NCBI GenBank assembly: GCA_021234155.1
Contig: JAJEKV010000055.1
Span: 2,725,090-2,789,089, forward strand
Direction of reading: 5' to 3'
Source: Isoetes taiwanensis
Lineage: Eukaryota; Streptophyta; Lycopodiopsida; Isoetales; Isoetaceae
DNA length: 64,000 bases
This document shows positions 58,614 to 64,000 of this stretch, piece after piece. Position 1 is the stretch's first letter. Every line of letters starts with the position of its first letter. Made by a program: the position numbers and the translations under genes. The notes below the pieces were generated by a model. The model searched no databases, was not told the DNA's origin, and saw only the letters and a list, made by a program, of their open reading frames with translations.

Positions 58614-58936
58614 TCCTTCCTTACATACTCGTCAAACATTAATGTGTGTCCTTTGGCCACCTGTCACATCCGATCATTCTCTCACGCCTCATCTCCACCG
58701 TTCATTGCTTCTCCCTTTGTTGTTCGGGGACTTAGCCAAATTTTTGCCTCTCAATCCCCTCCTTGGCATCTTTCGACACCTGGCACCATCAACGGTTACA
58801 GTTTCGCCCTCATCATACCTCTTCGCCTCCATTTGCGCGCCCTAAACCTTTTCGTCTCTCTGCGCCCCGTCCTTCGCCGTCCTCCGTTCTCCGCTCTCGC
58901 CTTCTTCAACCCGGTTCATTCATTCGACGCTTTTTA

Positions 58937-61930
58937 GCCATGGCTGCCCCCAAACTTTCTACACTTCAAGCTTCTGCTCCAAGGGATGCGACTCTTTTCG
59001 GGTCTGTGTCTTTCTCGACGCCCACCTTTCGAGAGGCCCTTGTTGGTCTGAGTCGGGAAGTTGCGGAACGCCACAAGCTTTACGAATTTTCACAAATGGA
59101 GCTCCCGGCCCCAAATCCGGCGCAATTGCAGCAGTTCATCGCACACATCGTCAACAGCCCGGAAGGATTTGCTACGGTGGTCGATGGCACCACCATTTTA
59201 CTTACTCGGCATTTGATTTCTGGTATTCCACATCCCTTTGCAAAAACCTTCGTCTCTTGGGCTGCTTTACGGGACATGGGCGTCACTTTCGGTTGGCTAT
59301 TGCTTATCAAACCAACCAAAGATCGCCTCACAAATATTGCCAAATCCCATGAGACTTTTTGTGAAGTTTACGTGGCGAAAATTGCTTGGGCATTCCATTA
59401 AGAACACCCACATCAATAAGCCGTTTTATAACATGGTCATCACTGCCATCCACTCCACTCTCCATGTTGATTGGCCACAGCTTTTATTCTACCGCCTTCT
59501 TCAAGAAGTAGACCGCATCGGGGCTACCCCCCTCCTCGTCTCTGAAATTTCGTGGGTGGCCATCTTCAGGCCCTCATTAAATCATTATCTTCCTTCTCTT
59601 GAGAGTCCTTCCACTTCCCATACCTCCACTTTCGGCTCTGCATTCCCGGTCCAACTCAACAAGCCCCTCGTCCTGTTCAACATCAGACCACGCATGTCAC
59701 TGTCTCCTTTTCTTCCTCTGAGGCCACGCCTTCCCATTCCCGTCATGCCTCTCAACAATCTCAGACAAGGCCGCAGCAGGGCTCTGCCCCTCCCCATCCT
59801 CGACAGCTCCTGTACAAATTCCAGCAAGATGTTCAAACCGCTGCCATGCAGCTACATGCATCCCAGGAGGCTCTCATGATGTGTTCAGTCGTCCCCGGAG
59901 GCTTCCGATCTTTGTTCAAAGAGACCTTCAAGCTGCCACTGCCCATGTTCAAACTTTGGAAGCCCAACTTCAAGAAAAGCACGCGGCTCTATTACAGGCC
60001 CGTATAGATCTCACCAGTGCTCAGGATCAGACCAGCCTACTTACCGATCAGCAGGCGCAGCTCCAAACTCAAATTCAGGACTTATTGGAACAGAACAAGT
60101 CCAAAGATACCCTCCTGGGTGAAAAGGAGAAACACATTGCTAAGCTAGACACCTTGTACTTTCGAGCTTTGTGACAATTACAGACACTCAAGTTCAAAAT
60201 CTCACTTTGAGCATGAAGCTTCGACTCACCTCCAGGAAGCTCATTTCCACGCCACCAATCGCTTAACGTCCCTCCAGACTCAGCTTTTGGAGGCTCAGAA
60301 ACAAAAGGTCGTCGATGACGCGGAGATTGCCACGCTTCGCCTCCATACTCCGGGGCAATCCTCTTCACATGCCACGCTTCCTGGTAAACGGGTCCGTGAT
60401 CAGTCCCGTCTTTTGTTAGAAAAGGAGCATCGGATCCGTGACCTTGAACATCAGCTCCAACAAGCAGTTCAATCTGCTGAGGAAGCCCAACACAAACAGG
60501 AGGGATATCTTGACATTGCTACAAACATCCCGGTGGACTTCTCTACTCCTTCCAGCTATCTTGACTATGTGGTGGCCCGACGGCACCTCTTTCTTTTGAA
60601 GTGGTACGCGGCCAATGGCAATGTTCATCAACAGCCACTCAAAAGTGTGGACTTCCTTCGAATCTGGCCGGATCTCTCTATAGAAGACAAGGGTTTATTT
60701 TGTGCACTCTTAGTCTTTGATCAAAACTACGGTTGAAGATCCCGAATTAGTCATCTTCCGAGTGGTTCAGCCAATGGCTTATGTTTTTCATGACTTCTAC
60801 CTGGCGGATCTTCAGGATAAATTCCGGGAGGCCCATCGTGTTTTTAGAGGCAACTCTAATGCTGCTTGGTTGTTATCACCAACCAATAAATATTTTAAGG
60901 ATCCCGCTTCGGTCTCGGACTTTTGAGCGACAGAGTACATGCCCGAATCGCTCGGCGCTTACCTCGTGGCGGTCGAAACGTTGGAACAGGTAAACAAAAA
61001 TCTGGCGCACCCTGATGATCTTGAGTTTGCTCAGATTTATATGCAGCACTTGGGTGGCTACAATCAACTCCGTGGCCTTCTGGAAAGCAAGACCATCCCC
61101 ACGGGTTGGGTCAATCCTCTTGTCTATCAATTACTCTCTACTTCAGAATGGGACCATTGGTGTCGTGCTCTTGATCAAAATCTTGTTCAAGCATTTAGGG
61201 ACATGGCTCTGCAACCCATGCACACGGGCATGCTTCCCTCTCCATATGCTTCCTTAGGAGCCCCTCCCCGCCCACGGTTCCTTTCTTCTGACTGGCGTCT
61301 TCCCTTTTGGACGAAGGTCCTGGATGGCCACGCTGGGTCAACTCCGCCTCAGATCTCCACGGATCTCCGGTGGGATCCCCGATTTGTCAGACGCTCCAAT
61401 TGGGAGGAGAATGCCACTTTGGACACTACTGAAAATTGGATTTATATCGGTAATGAGCGTGGTTGGCAAAAGCCTGCTGATGCTCTTCATGGTCTTGACA
61501 CCTTCTTGCAGAATGCCGCCACCTCACCAGATCCTTCAAGATAACACACCAAAGCGGGTTTTGTGCTGCTCTCAAATGCATCCCGGTCAGCTCTTTAAAT
61601 GGCGGCGTCAATCTTTCACTTTACCCAATCCGAATGCCGATTAATCGGTGCCTTCGGTCTTCAAACTTGCCTTCTCATGGAGTGCCAGTTTGTTCCTTCG
61701 GCTGCCCATGCTGCCCTGGAAGACATGGTGCGCTCTCACTTCCTCATTGAGGCCCATCCTGCCCTAGGGCTCAACACCCCCGGCGGCTCTTCAAACACGC
61801 CAGACCTCATTGCTCATTACCATAATGGCGCGATCTCATTCCCCGAGGATCACTTTCCGACTGCTGGTTTCCCGCCTTCGGAAGCACTTCCTCCTTTTCT
61901 TCGGACTGAGTGTCATTTGGTGGGGGGGAG
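58937..61930 (+). pseudogene. Extra 3' ORF in env position (globular - linker - coiled coil - Trp-rich)
   Basis: Start chosen at ATG 58937 (MAAPKLSTLQASAP), which opens the first long frame after the antisense ORFs. Parts: a globular N-terminal domain to ~59560 (VDGTTILLTRHLISGIP, SWAALRDMGVTFGWLLLI, after a shift ITAIHSTLHVDWPQLLFYRLLQEVD); a Ser/Pro/His-rich linker (59560-59800); a coiled coil (59881-60174 and 60250-60510); and a C-terminal Trp-rich domain (60510-61930: SSYLDYVVARRHLFLLKWYA, LSIEDKGLFCALLVFD, IFRVVQPMAYVFHDFYLADL, then the WRLPFWTKV and NERGWQKPADALHG blocks). Total would be near 1000 residues. At least four shifts break it, e.g. at ~60722 where copy 3 stays in frame. No membrane segment is visible, so a classical envelope is unlikely. 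Function unknown. Confidence 0.65.
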
Positions 61931-62108
61931 TGTTAGTCCTGTGCCTCCTGGTTCAGGACTATTCATGCATACGACGGACCAGGTCAAGCTCAAGGATCCA
62001 CGAGGCGAGGCATGGGTCAGCCATCAAAGGCTCGCCCGAAAGACCAAGCGGCCGAACCCGCAGTCAAAGCTGCGTCCCGAATCAACAAGAGGCCCGCCGG
62101 ACAAGTGA
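61599..62108 (+). CDS. C-terminus of the 3' ORF continuing into the 3' LTR (copy 2)
   Basis: An open frame of 169 codons that is homologous to residues ~190-349 of the copy-1 frame 1367-2416 (LMECQF..S.AHAALEDMVRS.FLI.A.PALG.NTP, YHNGA). It crosses the polypurine tract into the LTR at 61931 and ends with ..RGPPDK at 62106-62108. Both this copy and copy 1 keep the PPT and U3 in frame, ending in a Lys/Arg/Ser-rich tail. Confidence 0.5.
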   Translation: MAASIFHFTQSECRLIGAFGLQTCLLMECQFVPSAAHAALEDMVRSHFLIEAHPALGLNTPGGSSNTPDLIAHYHNGAISFPEDHFPTAGFPPSEALPPFLRTECHLVGGSVSPVPPGSGLFMHTTDQVKLKDPRGEAWVSHQRLARKTKRPNPQSKLRPESTRGPPDK

Positions 62109-62529
62109 TGGCCCGTCACCGCAGCGCGTCGGCGTCAAGCGTGATTCTAGGCACTTCAAGAGGCACCGCCAACATTCCTGCAAATCATGCCTCCTCCTTC
62201 GAGCTCGGCACCCAGATCGATCCGGGGTGTCTATATTGGGCCAAAGGCCATTGTACTATATATATGAGTAGAGCTAGCACATGAGTTTTTTAGATGAGTT
62301 TTGAGTCTTGTCTCTCTTCAGTCTTCTCTCGATTGCGAGAGTTCATGTATGTTCATCATTGATATCAAGGAAGCTTATCATTTTCCTCTCACTGTTCTCT
62401 CTTGTTCTGTTTTCTTCTTGTTCTTTTCTTGCAAATCCCGCGTGACATAGTCCCCCGGATTCTCTGTTAGATCCAAGGGTCCTCACAGAGGGCTGTCTTG
62501 CAGGAGTTTCCGAACCCAGACCCGAAACA
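61931..62529 (+). repeat. 3' LTR of gypsy element copy 2, shared with copy 3
   Basis: 599 bp, TGTTAGTCCTG...ACCCGAAACA; same features as the other two LTRs. It is followed without spacer, PBS or target duplication by internal 3'-ORF sequence, so it serves as the left end of a further, internally deleted unit. Confidence 0.9.
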
Positions 62530-64000
62530 ACATGCCACGCTTCTTGGTAAACGGGTCCGTGATCAGTCCCGTCTTTTGTTAGAAAAGGAGCATCGGATCC
62601 GTGACCTTGAACATCAGCTCCAGCAAGCAGTTCAATCTGCTGAGGAAGCCCAACACAAACAGGAGGGATATCTTGACATTGCTACAAACATCCCGGTGGA
62701 CTTCTCTACTCCTTCCAGCTATCTTGACTATGTGGTGGCCCGACGGCACCTCTTTCTTTTGAAGTGGTACGCGGCCAATGGCAATGTTCATCAACAGCCA
62801 CTCAAAAGTGTGGACTTCCTTCGAATCTGGCCGGATCTCTCTATAGAAGACAAGGGTTTATTTTGTGCACTCTTAGTCTTTGATCAGCTTACGGTTGAAG
62901 ATCCTGAATTAGTCATCTTCCGAGTGGTTCAGCCAATGGCTTATGTTTTTCATGACTTCTACCTGGCGGATCTTCAGGATAAATTCCGGGATGAGGCCCA
63001 TCGTGTTTTTAGAGGCAACTCCAATGCTGCTTGGTTGTTATCACCAACCAATAAATATTTCAAGGATCCCGCTTTCGGTCTCGGACTTTTGAGCGAGAGT
63101 ACATGCCCCGAACCGCTCAAGACTTACCTCTCTGTGGCAGGTCGAAACGTTGGAACAGGTAAACAAAAATCTGGCGCACCCTGATGATCTTGAGTTTGCT
63201 CAGATTTATATGCAGCACTTGGGAGGCTACAATCAACTCCGTGGCCTTCTGGAAAGCAAGACCATCCCCACGGGTTGGGTCAATCCTCCTGTCTATCAAT
63301 TACTCTCTACTTCAGAATGGGACCATTGGTGTCGTGCTCTTGATCAAAATCTTGTTCAAGCATTTAGGGACATGGCTCTGCAACCCACCCACACGGGCAT
63401 ACTTCCCTCTCCATATGCTTCCTTAGGAGCCCCTCCCCGCCCACGGTTCCTTTCTTTCCCGACCGGTCTTTCCTTTTGGGCCGAAGGTCCCGGATGGCCA
63501 CGCGGGTCAACTCCGCCTCGGATCTCCACGGATCTCCGGTGGGATCCACGATTTGTCGAGGCAGCTCAATTGGGAGGAGAATGCCACTTTGGACACTACT
63601 AAAAATTGGATTTATATCGGTAATGAGCGTGGTTGGCAAAAGCCTGCTGATGCTCTTCATGGTCTTGACACCTTCTTGCAGAATGCCGCCACCTCACCAG
63701 ATCCTTCGATTAACCATCAAGCGGGGTTTACGTCTTTGCTCTCAAATGCATCCCAGTCAGCTCTTTAAATGGCGGCGTCCAATCTTTCACTTTGCAATCC
63801 GAATGCCGGTCGGTGCCTTGGTCTTCAAACTTGCCTTCTCATGGAGTGCCGGTTTGTTCCTTCCATTTGCCCATGCTGCCACGGAAGACATGGTGCGCTC
63901 ACTTCCTCATTGAGGCCCATCCCGCCCTAGGGCTCCAACACCCGGACGCTCTTCAAACACGCCGGGACCTCATTGCTCATTACCATAATGGCGCCTTACC
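62530..64000 (+). mobile_element. 3'-ORF fragment of the gypsy family, copy 3 (partial, runs off the window)
   Basis: 62530-64000 repeats 60367-61835 of copy 2 with only scattered differences. The frame 62498-63184 reads from the LTR end directly into the coiled coil and Trp-rich domain and stays open where copy 2 is shifted (FDQLTVEDPELVIF, ~62878). Later shifts occur near 63090-63150 and 63460-63560. All of gag, pol and the first ~1.4 kb of the 3' ORF are missing. A third LTR is expected just beyond 64000, since copy 2 has its LTR about 95 bp after the equivalent position. Confidence 0.85.

Larger units (their letters stand above)
51456..62529 (+). mobile_element. Ty3/gypsy LTR retrotransposon with extra 3' ORF, copy 2
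   Basis: An ~11.07-kb element with TG...CA LTRs (51456-52044, 61931-62529). Internal order: gag (52166-53650), protease (~54330-54740), reverse transcriptase (55320-55910), RNase H (55930-56650), integrase (56780-57994), antisense ORFs (58134-58613), long sense 3' ORF (58937-61930), and a G-rich polypurine tract (GGTGGGGGGGAG, 61919-61930) against the 3' LTR. Gene order PR-RT-RH-IN defines Ty3/gypsy. Pol is broken by many shifts, so the copy is dead. The 5' flank is GGAGT, matching the unoccupied LINE copy at 49647-49651, but GGAGT is not found after 62529. Confidence 0.85.

Noticed and set aside
58462-58845. Sense frames (58462-58845, 58644-58937) opposite and beside the antisense ORFs
   Set aside because: They overlap each other in different frames without conserved blocks, and the 58937 start gives the frame shared with the 3' ORF.

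Overview
This window is nuclear DNA of a land plant. Two spliced host genes have plant-style introns, and everything around them is nested, mostly broken transposons: Ty3/gypsy LTR elements, several LINEs, Helitron coding remnants and a hAT-type MITE. There is no bacterial gene organisation and I see no rRNA, tRNA or CRISPR. One host gene is a RAD54B/Rdh54-type DNA translocase. As far as I know this subfamily is kept in mosses and not in flowering plants, so a bryophyte, fern, lycophyte or gymnosperm seems more likely than an angiosperm. This is inference.

Layout. 1-2828: 3' end and LTR of a gypsy-type element (copy 1). 2829-5344: minus-strand Helitron remnants (RPA1-like, then PIF1-like helicase). 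5345-12236: a minus-strand LTR element that carries only gag. Its right LTR has swallowed a plus-strand LINE, and its left LTR preserves the matching empty site. 12237-13290: a second fragment of the same LINE family, inverted. 13296-13407: (ATCT)28. 13484-14720: palindrome-rich, partly GC-rich block. 14778-21878: RAD54B with a TATA box and 21 inferred exons. 21879-26400: intergenic repeats. 26401-31471: decayed minus-strand chromovirus with a nested hAT MITE. 31660-36290: three copies of a ~1 kb repeat, one interrupted by a LINE 3' end. 36463-40965: XPF/RAD1 (UVH1-type) nuclease gene, minus strand, 8 exons. 41105-46680: tandem duplications, a PPR pseudogene and LINE tails. 46794-49042: unidentified gene fragments. 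49043-51455: two head-to-tail LINE fragments. 51456-62529: an almost full-length gypsy element of about 11 kb (copy 2). 62530-64000: a further 3'-ORF fragment fused directly to its LTR (copy 3).

The two host genes both act in DNA repair (recombinational strand exchange; structure-specific excision) and face each other across ~14.6 kb of transposon sequence. Both carry small deletions inside their most conserved exons. XPF exon 6 is two single bases short, splitting the GD...ERKxxxD nuclease motif into two frames. RAD54B exon 19 has a compensated -2/-1 shift that rewrites helicase motif VI. Either the local assembly has residual indel errors or both loci are decaying.

The strongest candidate for something undescribed is the gypsy family present three times. 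Downstream of integrase it carries a long sense ORF: an N-terminal globular region, a Pro/Ser/His-rich linker, a long coiled coil and a Trp-rich C-terminal domain. This ORF reads through the polypurine tract into the 3' LTR and stops at a position kept in all three LTRs. A convincing antisense ORF pair lies between integrase and this ORF.
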